DNA from: [Zimmermannella] faecalis ATCC 13722
GTDB taxonomy: Bacteria; Actinomycetota; Actinomycetes; Actinomycetales; Microbacteriaceae
Reading direction: 5' to 3'
DNA length: 64,000 nt
NCBI RefSeq assembly: GCF_000381765.1
Contig: NZ_KB907078.1
Span: forward strand, 167,924-231,923
The position numbers and the translations under genes are program-made. Positions within the stretch are counted from its first letter, which is position 1; every line of letters starts with the position of its first letter. This document shows positions 1 to 7,352 of this stretch, one piece after another. A model generated the notes under the pieces. That model did not search any database. It was not told the DNA's origin and saw nothing but the letters and a program-made list of their open reading frames with translations.

Positions 1-909
1 GCCTACGACACGACCTGGATGCGCGCCTACGTCGAATCATCGCTGCCGAACAAGGTCGCGGTGACGCAGCATTGGTACCCGCTGTGGCGGTGCGACGGGC
101 CCGACTCGGCACCGTCGAATCCGACGATCGAAGACATGACCGCGCCGACGCTGCGTGAGACGACGCGCAAGATCATCGGCCAGGGCGCGAAGGTCGCCGC
201 CGAGGCGAACCTGCCGCTGTGGATCGAAGAAACCGGCCCCACCTCATGCTCGGGCGGCAACGAAACGTCGCGCACGCACGCCCAGGCACTCTGGACCGCC
301 GACTACTCCCTCACCGCAGCCGAGACCGGGGCCGAGCGCATCGCGTTCCACTCGATGCTCGGCGCGTGCGATGGCGGCGCGCCCATGAGCCCGGTGTGCG
401 CGACGGGCAACGTGAACGACCCGGGCGAGCTCATCCAGGGCCGAACCTCGTACCTCGCGCTCATGCAGCTGAGCTGGATCCCCGCCGGTCACCTCCTCAC
501 GCCCACCGTCTCGGGCAACGGCGAGACGACGGTGCACGCGGTCGCGGGCGACGACGGCTCGCTCACGTTCGTCATCGTCGACCTGCGTGACCCAGCCGAC
601 GGCGGCGACGCCGTGCCGGTCGAGATCTCGGCACCGACGGGGCTCGACGGCGGCTCGGATGCGCCAACCGCCTGGGCGCCCGAGTCGGGTTCGACTCTTT
701 CGGGCGCATCCCTCGACGCGACGGCGAGTTCGCTGCCGGCGATGGCTCCCGTGGAGTCGAAGCTCGCTCAGCTCACGCTGACGGCCGATTCGCCGGTGAC
801 GCTCTCGAGCGCGCCGGGATCGACGACGGTGGTGACGTTTGATCCGGTCGGTGGCGGCCACGCCGCGCCGGATGCGCCGACGGCGTCGCCCTCCGCGACC
901 GCCGAGTGA
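1..909 (+). CDS. Secreted glycoside hydrolase-like protein, C-terminal part
   Basis: The reading frame is open from the first base, so the N-terminus lies upstream of the window; about 302 codons are seen. The motif WIEETGP near residue 75 resembles the beta-strand 7 nucleophile region of clan GH-A glycoside hydrolases (W-x-E-E). The C-terminal half looks like the beta-sandwich that follows the barrel in such enzymes, and the last 25 residues are Ala/Thr/Pro/Ser-rich with no sortase signal. A polysaccharide-cleaving role is inferred; family and substrate cannot be assigned. It is followed by a non-coding stretch with dispersed repeats. Confidence 0.6.
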   Translation, partial: AYDTTWMRAYVESSLPNKVAVTQHWYPLWRCDGPDSAPSNPTIEDMTAPTLRETTRKIIGQGAKVAAEANLPLWIEETGPTSCSGGNETSRTHAQALWTADYSLTAAETGAERIAFHSMLGACDGGAPMSPVCATGNVNDPGELIQGRTSYLALMQLSWIPAGHLLTPTVSGNGETTVHAVAGDDGSLTFVIVDLRDPADGGDAVPVEISAPTGLDGGSDAPTAWAPESGSTLSGASLDATASSLPAMAPVESKLAQLTLTADSPVTLSSAPGSTTVVTFDPVGGGHAAPDAPTASPSATAE

Positions 910-962
910 GGCTGCGCGCGACGTGCGTCGTGGCGCCGCGGCCGACGACGCTGCTGAATGAG

Positions 963-1031
963 TGCATCCTGCGGCGAGCGGCATGACGGCACACCATGCA
1001 CCCGGTCACCGTTCGATGCACCCACTCGGCG
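963..1031 (+). repeat. Dispersed palindromic repeat R1, unit 1
   Basis: First of four related 65-70 bp units in the window. It opens with TGCATCCTGCGGC, has a centre containing GGCACACCATGC, and closes with GATGCACCCACTCGGCG. The ends form an imperfect inverted repeat. It lies with unit 2 in the 299-bp gap between the glycoside hydrolase and radA, which holds no other recognisable feature. Confidence 0.75.
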
Positions 1032-1037
1032 AGGAGG

Positions 1038-1105
1038 TGCATCCTGCGGCGAAGGGCGGTACCGCGCACCATGCGGCCGCTCGCCGTGCGATACCGCCAC
1101 TCGCG
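1038..1105 (+). repeat. Dispersed palindromic repeat R1, unit 2
   Basis: Direct repeat of unit 1, starting 75 bp after it. It begins TGCATCCTGCGGC, carries GTACCGCGCACCATGC in the middle and ends CCACTCGCG. Its right end has drifted (CGTGCGATACCGCC in place of the GGATGCACC seen in the other copies), so the outer palindrome is partly lost. Confidence 0.7.
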
Positions 1106-1208
1106 AAGGGCAGCGATCAATGACGGCCGGCGCAAGAGCCGCCGTTCGCGAGGACCCACCCCTGTGGACAACGCCGCCCGTGTCGGAGGCCGCGCCTAGG
1201 CTGGTCGT

Positions 1209-2570
1209 ATGGCCACGAAAAGCAAGCAGCGCAACACGTTTGAGTGCACCGAGTGCGGCGCCGAGACCGTGAAGTGGGTCGGCCGCTGCCCCGAGTGCCA
1301 GGCGTGGGGGTCCGTGGTCGAGAAGGGCACGAAGTCGGGCATCGCGGCGCGCGCCTCGGCAATCGCGCCGTCGCATCCGGCCCTCCCGATCACCGAGATT
1401 CCGCACGATAGCGCGGCGCAGCACCACGCAACCGGCATCGGCGAGTTCGACCGCGTGCTCGGCGGCGGCATCGTGCCGGGCGCGGCGATTCTGCTCTCGG
1501 GCGAGCCCGGCGTCGGCAAGTCGACGCTGCTGCTCGAGACCGCCTCGCGCATCGCGGCGACCGGCGCGCGAGTGCTCTACGTGTCGGGCGAAGAGTCGGT
1601 GACGCAGGTTCGGATGCGCGCCGAGCGCACCGACGCGCTGCAGCCGACGCTGTTCCTCGCGGCCGAGACCGACCTCGAAACGGTGCTCGGCCACATCGAG
1701 CAGACTGATCCGGCGCTGCTCATCGTCGACTCGGTGCAGACCGTCTCGTCGGCGAACATCGACTCGCTCGCGGGGCAGCCGAGCCAGGTGCGAGAGGTCG
1801 CGTCGGCGATCATCCGGGCGGCGAAGACCCGCAACATGCCCGCGATTCTCGTCGGCCACGTCACGAAAGACGGCAACGTCGCGGGCCCGCGCCTGCTCGA
1901 ACACCTCGTCGACGTCGTCGCCCACGTCGAGGGCGACCGGCAGACAGCGCTGCGCTTCGTGCGCACGCTGAAGAACCGCTTCGGGCCGACCGACGAGGTC
2001 GGCTGCTTCGAGATGTCGGGCGAGGGCATGACCGAGGTGCCCGACCCCTCGTCACTCTTCGTGAGCGAGCGCGACAACCCCGTCGCCGGCTCGGCGATCA
2101 CGATCGCCCTCGAGGGCAAGCGCGCGCTTCCCGTCGAGGTGCAGGCGCTCGTCGTGCCGACCCAGGCGCCGAACCCCCGCCGCATCACGAACGGCGTCGA
2201 CTCGAGCCGCGTCGCGATGATCCTCGCCGTGCTCGAGCGCCGCTGCGGCACCGCCCTGAGCGACCACGACGTCTACGTCTCGACGGTCGGCGGGGTGCGC
2301 CTCACCGAGCCCGCGGCCGACCTCGCGATCGCGGTCGCGCTGCAGTCGGCGAAGCGCGGCGTCTCGACGGCACCAAACACGGTCGTCGTCGGCGAGATCA
2401 GCCTCGTCGGCGAGATTCGGCACGTCGCCGCAGAAGACCAGCGGTTCACCGAAGCGCAGCGGCTCGGATATACGAAGCGCTTCGGCCCCGAGCGTGGCAC
2501 CGTGCGCCGGGCGCTCGACTTCGCGCTCGCGACGATCAGCCCGGCCGAGCCGCCGAAGCTGCGCCGGTAG
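1209..2570 (+). CDS. radA: DNA repair protein RadA
   Basis: RadA/Sms is a RecA-like ATPase with helicase activity that processes recombination intermediates. The 453-aa protein has all family parts: an N-terminal zinc finger (C13, C16, C27, C30), a Walker A motif GEPGVGKST near residue 98, the RadA signature KNRFG near 254, and a C-terminal Lon-like domain. Length matches the family. The ATG start puts the zinc finger at the usual distance. disA, a frequent actinobacterial neighbour, is not in the window. It appears to be transcribed alone. Confidence 0.97.
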   Translation: MATKSKQRNTFECTECGAETVKWVGRCPECQAWGSVVEKGTKSGIAARASAIAPSHPALPITEIPHDSAAQHHATGIGEFDRVLGGGIVPGAAILLSGEPGVGKSTLLLETASRIAATGARVLYVSGEESVTQVRMRAERTDALQPTLFLAAETDLETVLGHIEQTDPALLIVDSVQTVSSANIDSLAGQPSQVREVASAIIRAAKTRNMPAILVGHVTKDGNVAGPRLLEHLVDVVAHVEGDRQTALRFVRTLKNRFGPTDEVGCFEMSGEGMTEVPDPSSLFVSERDNPVAGSAITIALEGKRALPVEVQALVVPTQAPNPRRITNGVDSSRVAMILAVLERRCGTALSDHDVYVSTVGGVRLTEPAADLAIAVALQSAKRGVSTAPNTVVVGEISLVGEIRHVAAEDQRFTEAQRLGYTKRFGPERGTVRRALDFALATISPAEPPKLRR

Positions 2571-2628
2571 CCGCGCGGGCCTCGCGCGCAGCAGCCGGCT
2601 GCGTCGCGGTCCGCGCCCCGCGCATCCG

Positions 2629-3342
2629 CTACTGCAGGTCGAAGTACGTCGGCTCCGACGCGACCCCGCCGATCGACACGCTCAGTGAGTAGTACGCGCC
2701 ACCGCCGACCGCGGCGGGCCGCGAATCGGAGTCGCACGTGTCGGGCGACGAGCGTTCCCGCACCCACTCGATCTCGGGGGCGGTCACCTCTTTGCCCGGC
2801 GTGAGCTCAACGACCTGGCTCGTGCCGCCGGTCTGGCAGTGCGTCGACACCCAGATCGTGTCGCTGCCCGACATGATCGTGTACACCTGCGCCGACGTTC
2901 CGACGTCCATGATGCAGGGCGCATCGCTCGTGTTCACGACCTTGAGCGACAGCTTCGGCAGCGCGTCGGCCGCGTAGCTCTCCGCGTCGGTGATCGCGGT
3001 GACGGTGACGTCGTCCTCGGTGCAGACGGGGGTGGATGTTTCGGTCGGCTCGGGCGACTCGGTCGGTTCCGGCGTCGGCTCGGGTGTCGCGGTGTCGCCC
3101 GGGTTCGCGGGCGTCGCGTCGGTGGAGGAGGTCGGCGCGACCTGCGCGCCCGTCTCAACCGGCGTATCCCCGCCCCGCAGCGCGCCGACGAGCGCGGCAA
3201 CACCCCACCACACGAGCAGCACGACCACGACGACTAGCAGCGCCGCTACGAGTCGCCGACGGCGATACACCGCCGCGCTCGGCTTCTTGCCTGCGCCCCG
3301 CTGTTCACTGCCCTGCCCCGTGTCACCACCCTGCCCGCTCAT
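2629..3342 (-). CDS. Membrane-anchored protein with extracytoplasmic Cys-containing domain
   Basis: This 237-aa protein is not assigned to a named family. A basic cytoplasmic N-terminus (residues 1-30) is followed by one strong transmembrane helix (about 31-53), then a Pro/Thr/Glu/Ser-rich linker (about 65-105) and a beta-rich domain of about 130 residues with four cysteines (SCTEDDVTV-like start, ACIMDVG, HCQTGG, DTCDS). This is the layout of actinobacterial single-pass proteins displaying a small domain outside the membrane. The next gene upstream on the same strand ends at a strong terminator, so this gene is likely a separate unit. Confidence 0.7.
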   Translation of the reverse strand: MSGQGGDTGQGSEQRGAGKKPSAAVYRRRRLVAALLVVVVVLLVWWGVAALVGALRGGDTPVETGAQVAPTSSTDATPANPGDTATPEPTPEPTESPEPTETSTPVCTEDDVTVTAITDAESYAADALPKLSLKVVNTSDAPCIMDVGTSAQVYTIMSGSDTIWVSTHCQTGGTSQVVELTPGKEVTAPEIEWVRERSSPDTCDSDSRPAAVGGGAYYSLSVSIGGVASEPTYFDLQ

Positions 3343-3359
3343 GCGCTCAAGCCTAAACG

Positions 3360-3397
3360 GCCACGGCGGGCGAAGCCGGAGCCTCGCCCGCCGTGGC
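3360..3397 (-). terminator. Strong hairpin terminator after the 5'-nucleotidase gene
   Basis: Two perfectly complementary 14-bp arms (GCCACGGCGGGCGA and TCGCCCGCCGTGGC) are separated by 10 nt, 31 bp beyond the stop codon of the minus-strand 5'-nucleotidase gene and just before the start of the next minus-strand gene. On the minus strand the stem is followed by CGTTTAGG, a weak T-tract. Confidence 0.8.
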
Positions 3398-3428
3398 GGT
3401 GTGTTGCGTTGTGCCTAGTGCGTGTTGC

Positions 3429-6065
3429 CTACGCGTCGCCGCGGCGGCGCACCAGCATGAGCGTCAGGCCGAGCGCGAGGGCGAGCACGCCCGCCGCGAT
3501 ACCCGCGAACATCGCGGTCTCGTTCGCACCGGTCACGGCGAGCCCGTCGTTCGAGCCGTTGTCGCCGTCACCCTTGCCGGGGATGTCACCCGAGTCGCCT
3601 TCGGTCGGGGAGGCCCCGCCGTCGTCATCGCCGACCGTGAAGGTCACCGACGCGGCGAGCTCGCCCTGGGTCGCCGACACCGTGTAGGTGCCGGCCGGCC
3701 ACTCGAGGTTGTCCTCGATGACGGCGCCCGTGTCGGCGTCGACCGTGCGGTACGTGAGGGTGCCGCCGAACATGCCGTCAGCATCCGCCTGCACCTCCTC
3801 GACCTCCGAGGTCGCGCCCGAGGCGTCGGTGATCGAGATCGTCACGGCCTCGTTCGGGGTGAAGTACGCGCCGGCGTACTGGATGCCCTCGGCCGACTCC
3901 GCGAACGTGTAGTGCTCCTGCTCGGTGACGATCGTCGGGTCCTGCACCTGCGTCTCGGTCGGCGACTGCGTCGGGTCGGTCTGCGACGGCGACGGCGACG
4001 GGGTCGGTGGCGTGGTCTGCGCCTCGGTGACGGTGAGCGGCAGGTTCACGGTCGAGCCCGAGGGCTGCGCGACGAGCTGCACCGTGTAGTCACCGGCGGC
4101 GGTGTCGGCCGGGACCGTGAGGGTGACGGCGGCGGCCGTGCCCTCGTCGCCCGCTTCGAGCGTGCCCTCGCCGATGACCTGACCGTCGAGCTGCACCTCG
4201 ACCGAGGTGTTCTCGACCGCGTCGAGCGACGTGAGGTCGGTGTCGCTCACGGTGAACTCAAGCGAGTCGCCCGCGGCGACCGACGGGGTCGTGCCCGCTT
4301 CGCCGAAGTAGTCGGCTACCTGGAAGTTGCCGCGCGTCTGGTTCGGCACGAGTTCCTGGTTCGGCTGGCTCTGCACGTACTGCACGAACGCGTCGAGGTC
4401 GACCGAACCGGTGTCGTAGACACCCTCGTTGTTGTTGATCGAGAAGAAGTTGTCGCCGCCCGCTGCGAGGAACGACGGCATGACGACCTTGTAGACCTGG
4501 TCGTCGACGAGCGCCTCACCGTCGATGTACACCGACGTGATGTGGCTGCCCTGCGTCGTGAGCGGGTCGTCGGAGGTCGAGCCGGTGTAGGTGTAGTCGA
4601 CGTTCGACGACACCCCGAGCTGCAGGTACGGACGCGACGGCACGGCGCCCTCGGCGTCGACCTGCCACTGCTCCTCGAGCACGTTCTTCAGCTCGGCGCC
4701 GGTGAGCGACACGACCGAGAGGTTGTTCACGAACGGGAGCACGACCTGCGCATCCTTGTACGTGAGCACACCGTCGCCGGCGATGTCGGCGCGCAGGCCG
4801 CCCGGGTTCATGATCGACAGGTCGGCGTCGAGCGCCTCGGTACCGACGCTCTGCGCCCAGCCGACCATCGAGTCGGCGATGAGCGTGCCGAGCGTCGACG
4901 TCGCGGCACGGTTGTCTTCAACCGTCACGTTGCCGTTCTCGTCGTAGGTCTTGCCGCGGGTGATGTCGTCGTTCACGACGCCGATCTGCTCAGCGCCGAG
5001 CACCTCGGCCTCTTCGAGCGCGGCCTCCTGAATCGCGACGACCTCGTCGTAGGTCGCGCGCGAGGCGTCAGAGAGGGTCGTGTAGTCGACGCGCGGGGCG
5101 CTCTCGCCCTCGGCGTCCTCCACGAACGTCGGAATCACCGACGACGACGAGGCGACGACGTTGCCGTCGGCGTCAACGTCGAGCACGATCTGCCCGACGT
5201 TCTCGGCGTACTGGCCGGCCTGCACGACCTGGCGGGTCTTGCCGTCAACCGTGGTCTCGTAGTTGTAGGCCTGGTGCGTGTGGGCCTCGTAGATCGCGTC
5301 GACGTCGGTCGAGGTCTCCTCGGCCATCTTCACGAACGTCGCGTTCGAGGCGTTCGAGTCGTAGCTGCCGCTCGTCGGGCCGCCCTCGTGGTACGAGGCG
5401 ATGATGATGTCGGCTTCGCCGTTCGAGTCATCGCCGTCGGAAAGCTCGGCGGCGACCTCGTTGACCGCGTCAACCGGGTCGGTGAACGTGAGGCCCTCGA
5501 TGCCCGCGGGGCTCACGCCCGACGCGGTCGACTCCGTCACGGCGCCGATCACGGCGACCGTGAAGCCCTCGATTTCGAAGGTGTTGTAGGCGTCGAGCAG
5601 CAGCGTGCCGTCTTCCTTGACGACGTTCGCCGCGAGCAGCGACCCGAACTCCTCCTGGATCGCGAGCGCATCCTCTTGGCCCTTGTCGAACTCGTGGTTG
5701 CCCGAGGTGAACGAGTCGACGCCGAGCGCGACGAGCGCGTCCTTCGTGGGCTGGTCACCGGCGACCGACGACTCGAACTCCGACGCGCCAACCTGGTCAC
5801 CGTTGCCGATGATGAGGCTGTTGTCGGCGCCGAAGGTGTCCTGCACCTGCAGCACGTTCGCGGCGAACGCGTCGACCTGCGTGATGCGGCCGTGGAAGTC
5901 GTTAAAGCCGATGAGGTTGATCTGGGTGGTGCCGGCGGTGGGCTGAATAACCTCGCCGGTCGACAGGGCATCGGCCTGCGCCGGTGCCACGAACGCGGTG
6001 ACGGCGAGTGCGCAGCCGGCAGTGGCTGCGACACCGCCCTTCACCATCTTGGACTTGTGAGCCAC
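3429..6065 (-). CDS. Sortase-anchored 5'-nucleotidase / 2',3'-cyclic phosphodiesterase (UshA family)
   Basis: Cell-surface phosphohydrolase predicted to dephosphorylate nucleotides. The 878-aa protein starts with GTG after a good AGGAGG site and has a signal peptide ending AQA at residue 31. The metallophosphatase domain (about 48-330) carries NDFHG (D56, H58), NGDQVG, GNHEFD, a SYHEGG motif and HTHQ as metal ligands. The 5'-nucleotidase C-terminal domain follows (about 360-545; NPGGLRADI). A beta-rich repeat region leads to the sortase signal LAVTG, a hydrophobic helix and RRRGDA. LAxTG is the signal expected for class E sortases of high-GC Gram-positives. It has 11-bp repeats upstream like those of the nuclease gene. 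Confidence 0.93.
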   Translation of the reverse strand: MAHKSKMVKGGVAATAGCALAVTAFVAPAQADALSTGEVIQPTAGTTQINLIGFNDFHGRITQVDAFAANVLQVQDTFGADNSLIIGNGDQVGASEFESSVAGDQPTKDALVALGVDSFTSGNHEFDKGQEDALAIQEEFGSLLAANVVKEDGTLLLDAYNTFEIEGFTVAVIGAVTESTASGVSPAGIEGLTFTDPVDAVNEVAAELSDGDDSNGEADIIIASYHEGGPTSGSYDSNASNATFVKMAEETSTDVDAIYEAHTHQAYNYETTVDGKTRQVVQAGQYAENVGQIVLDVDADGNVVASSSSVIPTFVEDAEGESAPRVDYTTLSDASRATYDEVVAIQEAALEEAEVLGAEQIGVVNDDITRGKTYDENGNVTVEDNRAATSTLGTLIADSMVGWAQSVGTEALDADLSIMNPGGLRADIAGDGVLTYKDAQVVLPFVNNLSVVSLTGAELKNVLEEQWQVDAEGAVPSRPYLQLGVSSNVDYTYTGSTSDDPLTTQGSHITSVYIDGEALVDDQVYKVVMPSFLAAGGDNFFSINNNEGVYDTGSVDLDAFVQYVQSQPNQELVPNQTRGNFQVADYFGEAGTTPSVAAGDSLEFTVSDTDLTSLDAVENTSVEVQLDGQVIGEGTLEAGDEGTAAAVTLTVPADTAAGDYTVQLVAQPSGSTVNLPLTVTEAQTTPPTPSPSPSQTDPTQSPTETQVQDPTIVTEQEHYTFAESAEGIQYAGAYFTPNEAVTISITDASGATSEVEEVQADADGMFGGTLTYRTVDADTGAVIEDNLEWPAGTYTVSATQGELAASVTFTVGDDDGGASPTEGDSGDIPGKGDGDNGSNDGLAVTGANETAMFAGIAAGVLALALGLTLMLVRRRGDA

Positions 6066-6113
6066 TTGGCCTCCTGTTGCTGGAAGTTGAACTCGGCAAG
6101 AGTTTCACTCCCA

Positions 6114-6146
6114 AGTAACGATCAGGTAAAGCTCAGGCAATAGCAA
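6114..6146 (-). promoter_or_regulatory. Possible PHO box: three 11-bp direct repeats
   Basis: Three consecutive 11-mers, AGTAACGATCA, GGTAAAGCTCA and GGCAATAGCAA, lie 49-81 bp upstream of the 5'-nucleotidase start. Read on the minus strand they give TTTACC/TTACT-like cores at 11-bp spacing, the layout of PhoP/RegX3-type response-regulator sites. The assignment is an inference from spacing, position and gene function. Confidence 0.4.
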
Positions 6147-6188
6147 GCCCTTGACGTCGGTTGACGCCGAATTCGTGCCGAACTGCGG

Positions 6189-7154
6189 CTACTTCGCGCC
6201 CTCCGGCTGCCAGGTTGACACCTCGGTGAGCGAGGCAAGCTCGTCGTCGCTCAGGGTGAGGGTGGCGGATGCGATGAGGTCGGGCAGCTGCTCGGCGCGC
6301 GACACGCTCGCGATCGGCGCGGCGACGGCGGGCTGCTGGCGCAGCCAGGCGAGGCCGGTCGACGTGATGCTCGCGTCGTGGGCGGCACCGATGCGCTCGA
6401 GCTCGTCGATGATGCGCAGGCCCTGCTCGGTGGCGAACTTCGAGGCGCCGCCGGCGCGGGGCGAGTCGCCCTGCTCGACCTGCTCGCGGTACTTGCCGGT
6501 GAGGAAGCCGCTCGCGAGCGAGCCCCAGGGCAGGATGCTCAGGTTGTGGCGCAGCGCGACCGGCTGCACGTCGTCCTCGACATCGTTGCGGTGCACGAGG
6601 TTGTATTGCGGCTGCAGCGCGACCGGCTTCGCGGCGCCGGTGCGCTCGGCGATGTCGAGCCAGCGCTCGGTCTCGGCGCCCGAGTAGTTCGAGAGGCCGA
6701 TGTTCGCGATGATGCCGTCGCGCACGAGCGCGTCGAACGCCGCGACGGTGTCTTGGAGCGGCGTTTCGGGGTCGGGCTGGTGCGCGTAGAAGAGGTCGAT
6801 CTGTTCGACGCCGAGGCGCTCGCGCGACTGCTCGGCGACCGCGCGCACGTTCTCGGCGGTGAGCGACGTCGCGCCGGGGAGCATCCCCACCTTCGTCGCG
6901 ATCTGTACGCCCTCGGGCTTGCGGTCGGCGAGCCAGGCGCCGATGACGCGCTCGCTCTCGCCGCCCTCGTGGCCCGGAACCCAGGCGCTGTACGAGTCGG
7001 CGGTGTCGATGAGGGTGCCACCGGCGGCGACGAAGGCGTCGAGGATCTCGAAGCTTGCGGCCTCGTCGGCGGTCCAGCCGAAGACGTTGCCGCCGAGCAC
7101 GAGCGGGAAGATTTCGAGGTTGCTGTCGCCGAGACGGATGCGTGAAGTAGTCAT
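6189..7154 (-). CDS. Aldo/keto reductase
   Basis: NADPH-dependent oxidoreductase of the aldo/keto reductase superfamily, 321 aa with the chosen start. The catalytic tetrad positions are recognisable: Asp and Tyr in DTADSYSAW, Lys in ATKVGM and His in YAHQPD. The C-terminal part carries the ASVSRAEQL-type cofactor-binding segment. The ATG at 7154 (MTTSRIRLGD) is chosen because the longer frame to 7292 would run into a dispersed repeat and does not look like family sequence. It sits between two surface phosphohydrolases but no functional link is evident. Substrate unknown. Confidence 0.9.
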   Translation of the reverse strand: MTTSRIRLGDSNLEIFPLVLGGNVFGWTADEAASFEILDAFVAAGGTLIDTADSYSAWVPGHEGGESERVIGAWLADRKPEGVQIATKVGMLPGATSLTAENVRAVAEQSRERLGVEQIDLFYAHQPDPETPLQDTVAAFDALVRDGIIANIGLSNYSGAETERWLDIAERTGAAKPVALQPQYNLVHRNDVEDDVQPVALRHNLSILPWGSLASGFLTGKYREQVEQGDSPRAGGASKFATEQGLRIIDELERIGAAHDASITSTGLAWLRQQPAVAAPIASVSRAEQLPDLIASATLTLSDDELASLTEVSTWQPEGAK

Positions 7155-7250
7155 GTGGGCGACAACCGACGGTGTTGCGTGGGTATTCCGGCGGGTTGCT
7201 GAAGTGTTGCTGGGTGCTACGCGCGGGTGCCGCTGCGTCGCGACGGCAGC

Positions 7251-7319
7251 GGGTGCATCCTGCGGTGGGTGGGTGCATGGTGTGCCATACACCCGCCCGC
7301 CGCAGGATGCTCCCGTTCG
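7251..7319 (-). repeat. Dispersed palindromic repeat R1, unit 3 (inverted)
   Basis: In the gap between the aldo/keto reductase start and the nuclease stop. Read on the minus strand it gives GCATCCTGCGGC, then TATGGCACACCATGCACC, then CGCAGGATGCACCC, the same order as the other units. Its two ends are complementary over about 12 bp. This is the only one of the four copies in minus orientation. Confidence 0.75.
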
Positions 7320-7352
7320 AGGCCGGGACCGCCGGGTTCGGAGCAGCCTGGA

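Noticed and set aside
3393..6143. 916-codon open frame on the plus strand, antisense to the 5'-nucleotidase
   Set aside because: It is rich in Arg, Val, Gly and His, has no domain and mirrors the GC-rich coding pattern of the real gene on the other strand.
6189..7292. Longer start for the aldo/keto reductase
   Set aside because: The added 46 residues come from a dispersed repeat and precede the family's usual N-terminus.
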